A DNA stretch of 64,000 nt from Kitasatospora sp. NBC_00374 (lineage in GTDB: Bacteria > Actinomycetota > Actinomycetes > Streptomycetales > Streptomycetaceae), in contig NZ_CP107964.1 of NCBI RefSeq assembly GCF_041434935.1, positions 2,666,001 through 2,730,000 of the forward strand. The letters are read 5' to 3'. The translations under genes were made by a program, and so were the position numbers. The first letter of the stretch is position 1. Every line of letters begins with the position of its first letter. Positions 8,709 through 17,890 of this stretch are shown one piece after another. A model generated the notes under the pieces. The model saw only the letters and a list, made by a program, of their open reading frames with translations, was not told the origin of the DNA and ran no database searches.

Positions 8709-10121
8709 ATGTTCACCAACGCCGACGAGGTGAAGCAGTACATCGCCGACAACGACATCAAATTCGTCGATGTCCGCTTCTGCGACCTGCCGGGCGTCAT
8801 GCAGCACTTCTCGGTACCGGCGGCGACCTTCGACCCGTCCGAGACCCTGATGTTCGACGGCTCGTCGATCCGCGGCTTCCAGGCCATCCACGAGTCCGAC
8901 ATGGCGCTCGTGCCGGACCTGGCGACCGCCCGGCTGGACCCGTTCCGGACCGAGAAGCACCTCAACATCAACTTCTTCATCCAGGACCCGATCACGGGCG
9001 AGGCCTACAGCCGCGACCCGCGCAACGTGGCCAAGAAGGCCGAGGCCTTCCTCGCCTCCTCGGGCATCGCCGACACCGCGTACTTCGGCCCGGAGGCCGA
9101 GTTCTACGTCTTCGACTCGGTGCGCTTCGAGACCAGCGCCAACGCCTCGTACTACCACATCGACTCCGAGGCGGGCGCCTGGAACAGCGGCTCCGCCGAG
9201 GGCGACGCACGCGGCTACAAGGTCAAGTACAAGGGCGGTTACTTCCCGATCCCGCCCGTCGACCACTTCGCCGACCTGCGCGCCGAGATGTCGCTGGAGC
9301 TCGCCAAGTCCGGGCTGGAGGTCGAGCGCCAGCACCACGAGGTCGGCACCGCCGGCCAGGCGGAGATCAACTACAAGTTCAACACCCTGCTGCACGCCGC
9401 CGACGACCTGATGCTGTTCAAGTACATCATCAAGAACGTCGCGTGGCGCAACGGCAAGACCGCCACCTTCATGCCCAAGCCGATCTTCGGCGACAACGGC
9501 TCCGGCATGCACGTCCACCAGTCGCTGTGGACCGAGGGCTCCCCGCTCTTCTACGACGAGCAGGGCTACGCGGGCCTGTCCGACACCGCCCGGTACTACA
9601 TCGGCGGCCTGCTCCGGCACGCCCCCTCGCTGCTGGCCTTCACCAACCCGTCGGTGAACTCCTACCACCGCCTGGTGCCCGGCTTCGAGGCCCCGGTCAA
9701 CCTGGTCTACTCGCAGCGCAACCGCTCCGCCGCGATCCGGATCCCGATCACCGGTTCCAACGCCAAGGCCAAGCGCATCGAGTTCCGCGCGCCCGACCCG
9801 GCGTCCAACCCGTACCTGGCCTTCGCCGCGATGCTGATGGCCGGCCTGGACGGCATCAAGAACAAGATCGAGCCGCTGGAGCCGGTCGACAAGGACCTGT
9901 ACGAGCTGGCCCCCGACGAGCACGCCGCCGTCCCGCAGGTGCCGGCCTCGCTCGGCGCGGTACTGGACGCCCTGGAGGCCGACCACGAGTACCTCCTCGC
10001 GGGCGGCGTCTTCACGCCGGACCTGATCGAGACCTGGATCGACTTCAAGCGCACCAACGAGATCGCCCCGATCGCCCTGCGGCCGCACCCGCACGAGTTC
10101 GAGCTGTACTACGACCTGTAG
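8709..10121 (+). CDS. glnA: Glutamine synthetase type I
   Basis: Makes glutamine from glutamate, ammonia and ATP; a cytoplasmic dodecamer. The 470-residue length is standard for GSI-beta. Visible motifs are FDGSSIRGF, the metal-site segment [11 protein letters not shown], the Asp50-type loop, ATP motif [16 protein letters not shown], and NRSAAIRIP. The adenylylation loop [10 protein letters not shown] keeps the target Tyr398, so GlnE encoded at 37292-40330 can modify it. ATG 8709 follows GAGGAGG. A four-element GlnR operator lies upstream. It is transcribed alone, with a Uma2-like relic and convergent genes after it. Confidence 0.97.
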   Translation: MFTNADEVKQYIADNDIKFVDVRFCDLPGVMQHFSVPAATFDPSETLMFDGSSIRGFQAIHESDMALVPDLATARLDPFRTEKHLNINFFIQDPITGEAYSRDPRNVAKKAEAFLASSGIADTAYFGPEAEFYVFDSVRFETSANASYYHIDSEAGAWNSGSAEGDARGYKVKYKGGYFPIPPVDHFADLRAEMSLELAKSGLEVERQHHEVGTAGQAEINYKFNTLLHAADDLMLFKYIIKNVAWRNGKTATFMPKPIFGDNGSGMHVHQSLWTEGSPLFYDEQGYAGLSDTARYYIGGLLRHAPSLLAFTNPSVNSYHRLVPGFEAPVNLVYSQRNRSAAIRIPITGSNAKAKRIEFRAPDPASNPYLAFAAMLMAGLDGIKNKIEPLEPVDKDLYELAPDEHAAVPQVPASLGAVLDALEADHEYLLAGGVFTPDLIETWIDFKRTNEIAPIALRPHPHEFELYYDL

Positions 10122-10125
10122 ACCG

Positions 10126-10225
10126 GCAGCACCGGTGCATCGGAGGGCTCGGGGCCGGCATCAAGATCCCCGAGCCCTTCGACTTGGAGCTGGACACCTC
10201 AGGCCTGCTGCCGTACGGCGACTGA
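10126..10225 (+). pseudogene. C-terminal relic of a Uma2-family (DUF820) gene
   Basis: Directly after the glnA stop, a different plus frame encodes IGGLGAGIKIPEPFDLELDT followed by SGLLPYGD and a stop. This resembles the C-terminal end of Uma2-family putative endonucleases, which typically finish with IPEPF-x-x-x-LDT. The upstream remainder of such a gene is absent because glnA occupies that DNA, and no good start codon precedes it. The family call rests on about 25 residues recalled by eye, so it is tentative. Confidence 0.4.
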
Positions 10226-10229
10226 CGGC

Positions 10230-10439
10230 TCAGCCCTCCGCATCCAGGCCGGGGAGCGGGTCCTGCTCGCCGGGGAGCACCCGGACGGCGTCGTCCGGGC
10301 GGCGGCACTCGCGGCCGAGCCGCAGCATCCGGGACTCCGGGTCGTGCAGTAGCCGGCCGCAGCGCAGGCAGCGCACCTTCGCGGGCAGGCGGGCCGGAAT
10401 CGGCGGGATCAGGGCGGCATCGGGATCGGCGTCGGACAC
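10230..10439 (-). CDS. DUF6011-type zinc-ribbon small protein
   Basis: A 69-residue protein whose centre reads KVRCLRCGRLLHDPESRML followed by RLGRECR, a CxxC...C arrangement typical of the DUF6011 family, probably binding zinc. Function unknown; related domains occur in phage and plasmid proteins and as free small proteins in streptomycetes. The start may be GTG 10439 or GTG 10445, two codons apart. It converges on the Uma2-like relic and is divergent from the ArsC-like gene. Confidence 0.65.
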   Translation of the reverse strand: MSDADPDAALIPPIPARLPAKVRCLRCGRLLHDPESRMLRLGRECRRPDDAVRVLPGEQDPLPGLDAEG

Positions 10440-10563
10440 CCCCACAGTGTGCCGCCCCGCGCCGACGGTCAGGCCGGGGTGAGGGCGAGGACGGCCAGGT
10501 CGTCGGCGTTCCCGGGCGGGCGCGCCGGTCGGCGGGTGCACCGGCGCTGAGTAGGGTGGCGGA

Positions 10564-10923
10564 ATGGAGATCTGGATCAACCCGCGCTGCGGCAAGTGCC
10601 GCAGCGCCCTCACCGAGCTGGACGCCGTCGGTGCCAAGTACACCGTCCGCCGCTACCTGGAGGACCCGCCGACCGCCGCCGAGCTGGAGGAGGTGCTGGG
10701 GCGGCTGCTGCTGGAGCCCTGGGACATCACCCGGCTGGACGAGCAGGCGGCGAAGGACCTGGGGATGAAGCAGTGGCCGCGCGAGGACGGCGAGCGGGCG
10801 CGCTGGATCGCGGCGCTGGCCGAGCACCCGATCCTGATCCAGCGGCCGATCATCACCGCGGACGACGGCCACGCCGTGGTGGCTCGCACGCCGGACGCGG
10901 TGCGCTCGGTGCTGCCGGGCTGA
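10564..10923 (+). CDS. ArsC/Spx-family thioredoxin-fold protein
   Basis: A 119-residue protein of the glutaredoxin-type arsenate reductase (ArsC/Spx) family. It has the N-terminal MEIWINPRCGKCRSALTEL, where a CxxC-like pair (Cys10, Cys13) includes the catalytic Cys, and the downstream QRPIITADDGHAVVART segment whose Arg binds oxyanion in ArsC. No ars genes are nearby, so arsenate reduction is not implied; many such orphans are of unknown role. It ends one base before the convergent PPOX gene. Confidence 0.8.
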   Translation: MEIWINPRCGKCRSALTELDAVGAKYTVRRYLEDPPTAAELEEVLGRLLLEPWDITRLDEQAAKDLGMKQWPREDGERARWIAALAEHPILIQRPIITADDGHAVVARTPDAVRSVLPG

Positions 10924-11394
10924 TCAGTCGCGGGTGACCGTCCGGACCTCCTCCCCCGGGCGCCAGGAGCGGATCACCAGCCGGTTGTCGGCCACGGTGG
11001 TCAGCACCACCTCGGTGATCCCCAGCCGGAAGGCGTGGAACGGGCCGGGCGGCGCCTGCGGGAGGTCGCTCTCGTACGCGGACAGCTCGACCTCGTCGGC
11101 GATCTCGACGGCGACGCCGGAGATCTTGGCGTCGCCGTCGGTCATCGTCTCGTCGCCGGGGTGGCTGTGCAGTGCGTAGCGGCCGTCCCGGCGCAGGTCG
11201 AGGGCCTTGACGGCGCCGTCCATGGAGCCGATGGTGAGGTCCGCCCCGATGAACTGCACCTCGGTGCCGCTGACCCGAGGGGCGCCGGCCCTGCGCAGGG
11301 TGGCCAGTACGTGGTGCCGGTGGGCCTCGAACCGGGCTCGTACGGCGGGCGCGAGGTCCGGGGCCTGCTGCTCGAAATCCTGCCAGGTAACCAT
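10924..11394 (-). CDS. Pyridoxamine 5'-phosphate oxidase-like (PPOX) protein
   Basis: A 156-residue flavin-binding split-barrel protein (MVTWQDFEQQAPDLAPAVRA...). The HHVLATLRRAGAPRVSGTEV strand pair and the later GRYALHSHPG segment are typical of FMN- or F420-binding PPOX proteins in actinobacteria. The substrate cannot be read from sequence. The ATG at 11394 gives the family start. It is divergent from the DUF1697 gene with only 48 bp between, so the two promoters overlap. Confidence 0.75.
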   Translation of the reverse strand: MVTWQDFEQQAPDLAPAVRARFEAHRHHVLATLRRAGAPRVSGTEVQFIGADLTIGSMDGAVKALDLRRDGRYALHSHPGDETMTDGDAKISGVAVEIADEVELSAYESDLPQAPPGPFHAFRLGITEVVLTTVADNRLVIRSWRPGEEVRTVTRD

Positions 11395-11442
11395 GGCGCC
11401 AGTCTGGCCGCCGTTGTCGGTTGCCGCTGTCAGACTGGCCGG

Positions 11443-11991
11443 ATGGCACAGACCTACATCGCATTCCTGCGCGCGATCAACGTCGGCGGGCGGACGGTGA
11501 AGATGGAGCGGCTGCGGGAGCTCTTCGCCGAACTCGGGCTGGCCCGGGTCCGCAGCTACATCCAGAGCGGGAACGTCTTCTTCGACACCGGGGAGACCGA
11601 CCGGGCCGCACTCACCCGCCGGATCGAACAGCATCTGGAGGCCGCTCTCGGCTACCCGGTGCCGACCATGCTGCGCACGGTGGACGAGGTCGAGGAGCTG
11701 GTCGCCGCCGAGCCGTTCGCGGGCGTGGAGGTGACCCCGGAGCTCAGGCTCTGCCTGGTCTTCCTGTCCGAGCCGCTGCCGGACGGCCTGGAGTTCCCGG
11801 TGCACTCCCCCAAGGGCGACTGGGACATTCTGGGGGCCGACCCGGGCACCGCCTACGTCGTGGTGCACCTGCGCAACGGCCGTCTCGGCACCAACCCGGC
11901 GACGGCGTTCCCGTCGTCGTACACCGGGCAGGGCACCTCCCGGTTCTTCCACACCACCGCCAAGATCGTCGCGGCGGCCCGCAAGGCCTGA
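11443..11991 (+). CDS. DUF1697 family protein
   Basis: A 182-residue soluble protein with the family signature at the N-terminus (YIAFLRAINVGGRTVKMERL), SYIQSGNVFFDT, and a C-terminal RFFHTTAKIVAAARK. DUF1697 proteins are widespread and uncharacterised. The length is normal. The start is ATG 11443, right after the divergent PPOX promoter region. Confidence 0.85.
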   Translation: MAQTYIAFLRAINVGGRTVKMERLRELFAELGLARVRSYIQSGNVFFDTGETDRAALTRRIEQHLEAALGYPVPTMLRTVDEVEELVAAEPFAGVEVTPELRLCLVFLSEPLPDGLEFPVHSPKGDWDILGADPGTAYVVVHLRNGRLGTNPATAFPSSYTGQGTSRFFHTTAKIVAAARKA

Positions 11992-12034
11992 TCCCGAGGA
12001 GTCGCAGGGTGTCCGCGCGGGAGCCGGGCCGGCG

Positions 12035-12997
12035 TCAGTGCGGGAACTGCCGGGGCGGGCGGTGGGCGGGGAGCGTGTCGCGGAACTCCTCGACGGCGGA
12101 GCTGATCTGGCGGGTGAGCACGGTGTGCTCGATCCGGTCGAGGTAGCGGTGGTGGGCGGCCAGGGCCTCGACGGTGACCGAGAAGTAGAGCGTCATCAGC
12201 GGGTTGACGAAGAGTGCGCTGTGCCGGGTGCGTTCGGTGAAGCGGACGTCGCCGAACTCGCCGCGCAGGGCGGCGGCGACCGAGCCCTGGACGATGCTGG
12301 GGTGTTCGGGGAAGGCCGCCCGGGCGTGCTCGACGGCGTCCAGGTAGAGGGCGCCCTCCCGGGAGTCGCGCGGCAGGGAGAACGCGCCGAGGTAGCCGTC
12401 GGCGCGGTCGAGGGCGGCCAGGTTCTCCAGCACCAGGCTGTGGTTGACGCCGTGGTAGGCGTCGACGCCGAAGCCCAGACAGCTGACCAGCCGTTCGGGG
12501 ATCTCGGTCAGACCGGCCACCGCGCCCAGGCTGGCCATGTCCTCCTCGGGGGTGCCGAGCCCGGCCTCGTCGCCGCGCATCAGGATGTCGGTGCCGCCGT
12601 CAACCAGCAGGATCGCGTCGATGCCGAGGTGCCGGGTGAGGGCCCGGTAGGCGTCGCGCAGCGGCTGGACGCCGACCGAGGCGAAGGCCCAGACCGTGTC
12701 GGGCAGGCGGTGCAGGCGCAGCCAGCGGGCCAGGGTGCGTTCGGGGAAGTAGGGCTCGGCCGATCCGGTGTCCGGGCGGATCTCCGCCACGTCGGGCGCC
12801 AGCCAGACGTCCGCGCCGAGGCCGTGGAGGTGGCTGAAGGACAGGTTGGCCAGGTGGACCTCCTTGCCGGCCGCGCGCAGCGCGAGGGCGACCGGCAGCC
12901 CGGCGTAGACGTCGAACCCGCCGCCGGCTCCGGCGACGAGGATCCGTTCGGCGGACTTCAGACGGGTGAGCAGCGGGGGTTCGAAGAGCGAGGGCAT
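12035..12997 (-). CDS. DUF1152 domain protein
   Basis: A 320-residue soluble protein. A Rossmann-like glycine-rich loop near residue 20 (ILVAGAGGGFDVYAGLPVA) and the central LLVDGGTDILMRGDEAGLGT are characteristic of the DUF1152 family. The substrate is unknown; the family resembles nucleotide- or sugar-binding proteins. The start ATG 12997 lies 88 bp after the stop of the TetR gene upstream on the same strand, so co-transcription is possible. Confidence 0.8.
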   Translation of the reverse strand: MPSLFEPPLLTRLKSAERILVAGAGGGFDVYAGLPVALALRAAGKEVHLANLSFSHLHGLGADVWLAPDVAEIRPDTGSAEPYFPERTLARWLRLHRLPDTVWAFASVGVQPLRDAYRALTRHLGIDAILLVDGGTDILMRGDEAGLGTPEEDMASLGAVAGLTEIPERLVSCLGFGVDAYHGVNHSLVLENLAALDRADGYLGAFSLPRDSREGALYLDAVEHARAAFPEHPSIVQGSVAAALRGEFGDVRFTERTRHSALFVNPLMTLYFSVTVEALAAHHRYLDRIEHTVLTRQISSAVEEFRDTLPAHRPPRQFPH

Positions 12998-13085
12998 CCG
13001 GGGACGGTACCAAGGCGGGTCGGGTACGGGCGGGCGTGAATTGTGCCGCTCCGGCGGCGGGTTGCCGCTCGGTGGGGGCCGCGGG

Positions 13086-13727
13086 TCACTTCCGGGCGAG
13101 GGCGGCGATGCCGGCCGTGACGATCGCGAGGCCGTGTTCGAAGCGCCGCTCGTAGCCGCCGAAGAGGTCCTCGCCGGCGGCCGCGGCGAGCGGGTGGTCG
13201 GGGCCGATCCGCTCGGCGCGCTCGGCGCTGTCGTAGCCGGGGGCCCGTTCGCCCGGGCGCGGGTGGACGGCCTGCTCCTCGATGACGAAGCCGATGGTGA
13301 AGCTGTAGGCGGTGAAGTAGGCGTCGACGGCCTCGGCGAGGGTGAAGCCGGCCCGGCGGAAGACGTCGAGCTGGGATTCCTGGTGCCGGGCGTGGCCGCT
13401 GTCGGTCAGCCGGGTGCCGCTGAACACCTTGGCGCCGTCGCGGTAGCCGAGCAGGGCGCGGCGCAGCGCCCGGCAGGCGGCGAGCAGGTGTTCCTGCCAG
13501 GGGGCGTCGGGGGCGGGGGGCTCGGCGGAGGCGGTCATGCGGCGGAGCATCTCGGTGGCGAGTTCGTCCAGCAGGGCCTGCTTGTTGGCGAAGTGCCAGT
13601 AGAGCGCGGGGGCCTTGACGTCGAGTTCGGTGGCGATCCGGCGCAGGGTCAGGCCGTCCAGACCGACCTCGTTGAGCAGCCGCAGGGCGGTGTCCGCCAC
13701 CTGTGCCCGGTCCAGTTTCGCCGCCAT
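13086..13727 (-). CDS. TetR-family repressor (TetR_C type)
   Basis: A 213-residue regulator. The N-terminal helix-turn-helix (LTLRRIATELDVKAPALYWH) precedes FANKQALLDEL, and the C-terminal half (FRRAGFTLAEAVDAYFTAYS, then FTIGFVIEEQA) resembles the TetR_C ligand-binding domain of the tetracycline repressor class. ATG 13727 is preferred because GAGGAG is seven bases upstream; GTG 13733 is two codons earlier. It is divergent from an FAD monooxygenase across a 93-bp region with two TTAAC palindromes, the classical tetR/tetA layout, so it very likely represses itself and that enzyme. Confidence 0.88.
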   Translation of the reverse strand: MAAKLDRAQVADTALRLLNEVGLDGLTLRRIATELDVKAPALYWHFANKQALLDELATEMLRRMTASAEPPAPDAPWQEHLLAACRALRRALLGYRDGAKVFSGTRLTDSGHARHQESQLDVFRRAGFTLAEAVDAYFTAYSFTIGFVIEEQAVHPRPGERAPGYDSAERAERIGPDHPLAAAAGEDLFGGYERRFEHGLAIVTAGIAALARK

Positions 13728-13760
13728 GCGCACGCTCCTCCTCGATGACCCCTTGACAAT

Positions 13761-13773
13761 TTAACACTGTTAA
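13761..13773. promoter_or_regulatory. Operator palindrome 1 (TetR/monooxygenase)
   Basis: TTAACACTGTTAA is a perfect palindrome around a central C, just after a TTGACA hexamer at 13753-13758. It is probably one of two binding sites of the adjacent TetR protein. Confidence 0.75.
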
Positions 13774-13796
13774 GGCCACGCTCGGAAGGCAGCCAC

Positions 13797-13809
13797 TTAA
13801 CAACGTTAA
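13797..13809. promoter_or_regulatory. Operator palindrome 2 (TetR/monooxygenase)
   Basis: TTAACAACGTTAA has the same TTAAC/GTTAA arms as the site 36 bp to the left (centre to centre). Its end overlaps the AAGGAG ribosome binding site of the monooxygenase, so occupancy would block that transcript. Confidence 0.75.
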
Positions 13810-13820
13810 GGAGTCTTGGA

Positions 13821-15254
13821 GTGCACACTCCCGTACTGATCGTCGGCGCCGGCCCGACCGGCCTCACCCTCGCCCTGGACCTCGCCCGCCGCGGCGTGTC
13901 CGCGCTGCTCGTCGAGCGGGCCCCGGATCTGTTCCCCGGCTCGCGCGGCAAGGGCCTGCAGCCCCGCACCCAGGAGGTCCTCGACGACCTCGGCGTGATC
14001 GACGCCGTCCGGGCCTCGGGCGCGCCCTACCCGCTGATGCAGAGCTGGGAGGACGGCGAGCGCGGAGCCCGGTGGGACCTGATGGAGCGCGACAGGGCCG
14101 GCGACCCGTCGGTGCCGTACCCGGACATCTGGATGCTGCCGCAGTGGCGCACCCAGGAGATCCTCCACGCCCGGCTGCGGGAACTGGGCGGCGAGGCGGT
14201 GTTCGGCACCGCGCTGACCGGGCTGACCCAGGACGCCGAGCGGGTCACGGCGCGGCTGACCGGGCCGGACGGCGCCGTCCGCTCCGTCACCGCCGACTAC
14301 CTGGTGGCCGCCGACGGCGGGCGCAGCACGGTACGGCGGGCGGTGGGCATCCCGATGGTCGGTGAGACGGTCGACCCGCACCCGGCACTCGTCGCCGACC
14401 TGCGGCTGACCGGCCTCGACCGCGCGGACTGGCACATCTGGCCGAAGGCCCCGGGCGGCCCGCTGCTGCTCTGCCCGCTGCCCGGCACGGCGGACTTCCA
14501 GCTGTTCGCCCAGTTCACGGACGGCGTCCCCGACACCTCCCCGGAGGGCGTGCGCCGGACCGTCGCCGAACGCACCCACCTGCCCGCCGAGGCCGTCACC
14601 GAAGTCCGCTGGGCCTCGGACTTCCGCCCGCGCGCCGCACTCGCCGACCGCTTCCGCGGCGGCCGGGTCTTCCTGGCCGGCGACGCCGCGCACATCCACT
14701 CCCCGGCCGGCGGCCAGGGGCTGAACACCAGCGTGCAGGACGCCTACAACCTGGGCTGGAAGCTCGGCCAGGTACTGCGCCACGGCGCGCCGGCCGAGCT
14801 GCTGGACAGCTACGAGGCCGAACGCCTGCCGGTCGCGGCCGACGTGCTGGACATCAGCACCTCGCTGCACCGCGCCGCGGCCGGCACCGGCGGCGACCGT
14901 CCGGTCCGGCGCGGCGAGCGCACCGAACAGCTCGGGGTGGGCTACCGGGGCGGCCCGCTGAGTGTCGACACCCGCACCGGACTGCCCGAGGACGCCCTGC
15001 GGGCCGGCGACCGCGCGCCCGACACGCCGCTGTCCGGCGGCGGGCGACTGTTCGACGTGCTGCGCGGGCCGCACTTCACCCTGGTGGCGGGCGGCGGCGA
15101 GCCGCCCGCGGCGCCGGCGGGTGTGCGCACCCTGCGGGTGGACGCCTGGGGCGCGGGGCTGTTCCTGGTCCGGCCGGACGGGTACCTCGGGCTGGCCACC
15201 ACCGACCCGGCGGACCTGGACGGGTACTACGCCGCGGTGGGGCTGCGCCACTGA
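13821..15254 (+). CDS. FAD-dependent aromatic monooxygenase (PheA/TfdB class)
   Basis: A 477-residue flavoprotein hydroxylase. It has the FAD-binding start VLIVGAGPTGLTLALDLARR, the DG-type segment YLVAADGGRSTVRRAVGIP, and the second FAD motif VFLAGDAAHIHSPAGGQGLN. A short thioredoxin-like C-terminus ends in LFLVRPDGYLGLATTDPADL. Relatives hydroxylate phenolic or polyketide substrates or inactivate rifampicin or tetracycline. Divergent control by a TetR_C repressor suggests induction by an aromatic compound or drug. GTG 13821 follows AAGGAG at 13808-13813. The substrate is unknown. Confidence 0.85.
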   Translation: MHTPVLIVGAGPTGLTLALDLARRGVSALLVERAPDLFPGSRGKGLQPRTQEVLDDLGVIDAVRASGAPYPLMQSWEDGERGARWDLMERDRAGDPSVPYPDIWMLPQWRTQEILHARLRELGGEAVFGTALTGLTQDAERVTARLTGPDGAVRSVTADYLVAADGGRSTVRRAVGIPMVGETVDPHPALVADLRLTGLDRADWHIWPKAPGGPLLLCPLPGTADFQLFAQFTDGVPDTSPEGVRRTVAERTHLPAEAVTEVRWASDFRPRAALADRFRGGRVFLAGDAAHIHSPAGGQGLNTSVQDAYNLGWKLGQVLRHGAPAELLDSYEAERLPVAADVLDISTSLHRAAAGTGGDRPVRRGERTEQLGVGYRGGPLSVDTRTGLPEDALRAGDRAPDTPLSGGGRLFDVLRGPHFTLVAGGGEPPAAPAGVRTLRVDAWGAGLFLVRPDGYLGLATTDPADLDGYYAAVGLRH

Positions 15255-15269
15255 GCGGGCCGCGGTCGG

Positions 15270-15288
15270 GCCCGCCGTCCGGGCGGGC
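15270..15288. terminator. Short hairpin between convergent genes
   Basis: GCCCGCC/GGCGGGC, seven base pairs around GTCCG, between the monooxygenase stop and the hemerythrin stop. It could serve both transcripts. Confidence 0.5.
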
Positions 15289-16029
15289 TCAGAACTGCGG
15301 GCCCCAGAGCTGGTCGGTGCAGCGCGCGTAGGTGTCCCGCCAGTGCGGCCAGTGCCGGACGGTCTCGTCGTCGCAGTCCGCGAGCAGCCGGTCGACCACC
15401 CGCTCGTCGACGCCCTCCAGCAGCCAGACCAGCGCGTCCGAGGAGGCCGGACCGTCGGCCGCCCGGAGCAGGTCCAGCAGCTCGGGCAGGGTGCCGATCC
15501 GGGAGCCGACCGGGAAGACGCCGTCCATCCGGGGCAGCAGCTGCCGCTCCTCGATCCGCAGGTGGGTCTCCAGCCGGGCGGCCAGCTCCTCCACCGCGTA
15601 CGCCACCGGCCAGCTGCTGGCGGCGTCCCGGGTGGCGATCCGCACCAGGGTGGTCACCCGGGTGAAGGAGTGGTCCAGGTTGTGGTGGTCAGCCTCCAGC
15701 CAGTTGAGCAGCAGGCGCATCTCCGGCACGAAGCGGCGCAGCAGCGGCCAGAGCCGGGTGTCCTGCTGCTCGTGGTGGCAGGTGATCATGGCGGTCATGA
15801 AGTCCCAGTGCCGCTGGAGCGCCTCGCCCGCGGCCGGGTCGCCGGGCTGCAGCAGACGCAGCGCGTTGGGGAACCGGGCGAGGTCGCGGCGGATGGCGGA
15901 GTGCACCAGGCGCAGGCCCGCGAACGGGACGGGCGCCACGGAGGGCGGCTCGGCGGCGGCCCGGGCGCTCTCCCCGTCGGACGGGGCCGGAACGTGCGGG
16001 GTCCTGACGGGCAGCAGATGGCTGGGCAT
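15289..16029 (-). CDS. Hemerythrin HHE-domain protein
   Basis: A 246-residue protein with a disordered start and a four-helix hemerythrin-like fold. Iron-ligand candidates are His in LVHSAIRRDL, the HHEQQD segment, LEADHHNLDH, and HLRIEERQLLP. Such proteins bind a di-iron centre and take part in oxygen, NO or oxidative-stress responses. ATG 16029. It is transcribed alone, convergent with the monooxygenase. The specific ligand is not known. Confidence 0.8.
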   Translation of the reverse strand: MPSHLLPVRTPHVPAPSDGESARAAAEPPSVAPVPFAGLRLVHSAIRRDLARFPNALRLLQPGDPAAGEALQRHWDFMTAMITCHHEQQDTRLWPLLRRFVPEMRLLLNWLEADHHNLDHSFTRVTTLVRIATRDAASSWPVAYAVEELAARLETHLRIEERQLLPRMDGVFPVGSRIGTLPELLDLLRAADGPASSDALVWLLEGVDERVVDRLLADCDDETVRHWPHWRDTYARCTDQLWGPQF

Positions 16030-16215
16030 GGCGCTCTCTTCACGACTGGCTGAGGCTGGCCGCTGCGGACACCGCGTCTGTGGTGTCCCGGCCCGGGTCT
16101 TCAGGGTGGTGACATGCCATCAGGGTCGAATGAATGTCTGATTGACGCGCAGGTCAGGGGCCTGTCGACGGCTTTTCGCCGGACTTACCGCAGCCCACGA
16201 ACCAGTATGGCGCGA

Positions 16216-16242
16216 GCGGAGCCGCCGAGGTGGCGGCTCCGC
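16216..16242 (-). terminator. Hairpin after the lipoprotein gene
   Basis: An 11-bp stem (GCGGAGCCGCC with its complement) around GAGGT, starting 14 bp beyond the minus-strand stop at 16257. The remaining bases back to 16029 hold nothing else recognised. Confidence 0.65.
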
Positions 16243-16256
16243 GAAATCCGGGACCG

Positions 16257-17282
16257 TCAGTCGCTCTCGGGCCCGGCCACGTTCTTGGTCAGCCACTCCA
16301 GGGTGTTCGGGATCATCTTCTTGAAGTCCGAGGTGAGGTGGTTGCCGCCGGGCTGCTCGTAGTAGTCGATCGTCAGCGGGGGCTTGGCCTTCGCCACCCA
16401 GGCCTTGACCAGCTTGACCTCGCCCGCGTTGGCCCCGCCGGCGGTCGCGAGCATCCGCACGTCGGCGGTGCCGGCGGCGACCAGCTGACCCGGACTGTTG
16501 GCCAGCCGGTCCTGCTCATAGCCCTTCCAGAGCGGGGAGTCCGGGTTGTAGTAGCCGTCGATCGGCACGGCCGCCTTGAAGACGTCCGGGTACTGCATGG
16601 CCAGCTTGGCACTGCAGAAGGCGCCGGTGGAGGCCCCCATCACGGCCCAGCCGTCCCGGCCCCTGACGGTGCGGAAGTTCGCGCGGACGAAGTCCGGGAT
16701 GTCCTGCGACATCCAGGTGCCGATCTTCGGCTGGCCCGGGATGTCACTGCACTCCAGGGCCTTGGCCTCGTTGGACTCGAGGTTCTGCACCGGCATGATC
16801 ATGATGAACGGGTGCGCCTTGCCCTCCTTCGACATCGCCGCGTCGGCCTCCTCGATGGGCAGCTGGTTGTCCGTCCAGGTGTTGTAGCCGGCGCTCTGGC
16901 CGCCCGAGTACAGGGTCAGCACCGGGAAGCCCGTGTTCGCGTACTTGGGGTCGCTGTACTCCGGCGGCAGCCAGACCCAGACCTTGCCGCTGACACCGGA
17001 CTTCGCCCCGGTCAGCGTGGTCATCATGATCGGCCCGGCCGCCGTGTCCCGGACCTTCTTGAGCTCCGCGGCCGGCCCGGTCGGCTTCAGCACCTTGGAA
17101 GGCTTGGTCGGCGTGGGGCTCGGCGGTGCGGCCGGCGCCGCACCGCCGGCCGTCTTCGCGCCGTCGGCGGCCGGCTTGCCGGCGTCGGTGCTCCCGCAGG
17201 CCGCCAGCGAGGCGGCCAGCGCGAACGCGGCGGCACCGCCGAGAACGGCACGGGTACGGGAGGAGGGCGGCTTCGGCTGCAC
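16257..17282 (-). CDS. Secreted lipoprotein with esterase-type alpha/beta hydrolase domain
   Basis: A 341-residue exported protein. The signal peptide ends in the lipobox LAAC (near residue 29), so it should be lipid-anchored outside the membrane. A Pro/Thr linker follows, then an esterase-D-like alpha/beta hydrolase fold ([20 protein letters not shown]). The nucleophile elbow is GASTG ([17 protein letters not shown]), and a late His is present in [11 protein letters not shown]. Relatives include putative esterases and mycolyltransferase-like proteins. The start is GTG 17282. Substrate unknown. Confidence 0.75.
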   Translation of the reverse strand: MQPKPPSSRTRAVLGGAAAFALAASLAACGSTDAGKPAADGAKTAGGAAPAAPPSPTPTKPSKVLKPTGPAAELKKVRDTAAGPIMMTTLTGAKSGVSGKVWVWLPPEYSDPKYANTGFPVLTLYSGGQSAGYNTWTDNQLPIEEADAAMSKEGKAHPFIMIMPVQNLESNEAKALECSDIPGQPKIGTWMSQDIPDFVRANFRTVRGRDGWAVMGASTGAFCSAKLAMQYPDVFKAAVPIDGYYNPDSPLWKGYEQDRLANSPGQLVAAGTADVRMLATAGGANAGEVKLVKAWVAKAKPPLTIDYYEQPGGNHLTSDFKKMIPNTLEWLTKNVAGPESD

Positions 17283-17890
17283 GGTGGGGACTCTCCGAGC
17301 GGTGTCTCGCCCGGTCGGTGTGTCCGGGCGGTGGCCCCGGCGGGACCTGGGATCGGGCGGCGGATCTCTGGCTGTCGGCCGCCCCGGAACGGGCGAGGCG
17401 GCCTCCGATCGGAGACCGCACCACCCGTGATCCTATGACGGACCGGACGGGTGGCCCGGTTGCGACGAAGATCCGGAACCCGCCGTCCGGCGGGGGTTCG
17501 CCCCGCCGAACGGCAGGGGTCACACCTGCGCGACAAGCACCTCGTCCACCGCGGAGCACCGGCGGGGCCCGCCCCTTCGGGCGGCTGGACCCCGGCACCG
17601 GCCGCGACCCCGGCGGACGGCGTGAGCGCCGCACCCGTGACCACTGTCACCCCGTCGTACCGCACGCCGTACGCACCGGAGACCGCGTGCCGCGCCAACT
17701 CGGTCAACTGCCACTCGGTCGGCCGATCCGCCGGCCCGGGCCCACGACTGCGGCGGCGCCCGCCCCGCCCGGGAGATTCGCCAGCGCGTCCGCCCCGCGC
17801 CGTGCCACGCCTTGGACACTCGTACCAGTGACGCCCGGGCCGCCGCTGCGGGATCATCGAGGCACCGCCGAGCACCCCGAGGAGCAGCAC
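17283..17890. other. 600-bp intergenic region, no supported gene
   Basis: This stretch separates the divergent lipoprotein gene and SDR gene. Frames exist on both strands but have Arg-rich, shadow-like composition. One minus-strand segment near 17635-17720 ([20 protein letters not shown]) looks protein-like but has no start or supporting context; it may be a relic. No operator was recognised. Confidence 0.35.

Noticed and set aside
10564..10923. Arsenate resistance gene
   Set aside because: The protein has the ArsC/Spx fold, but no arsenic transporter or ArsR gene is nearby, so resistance is not claimed.
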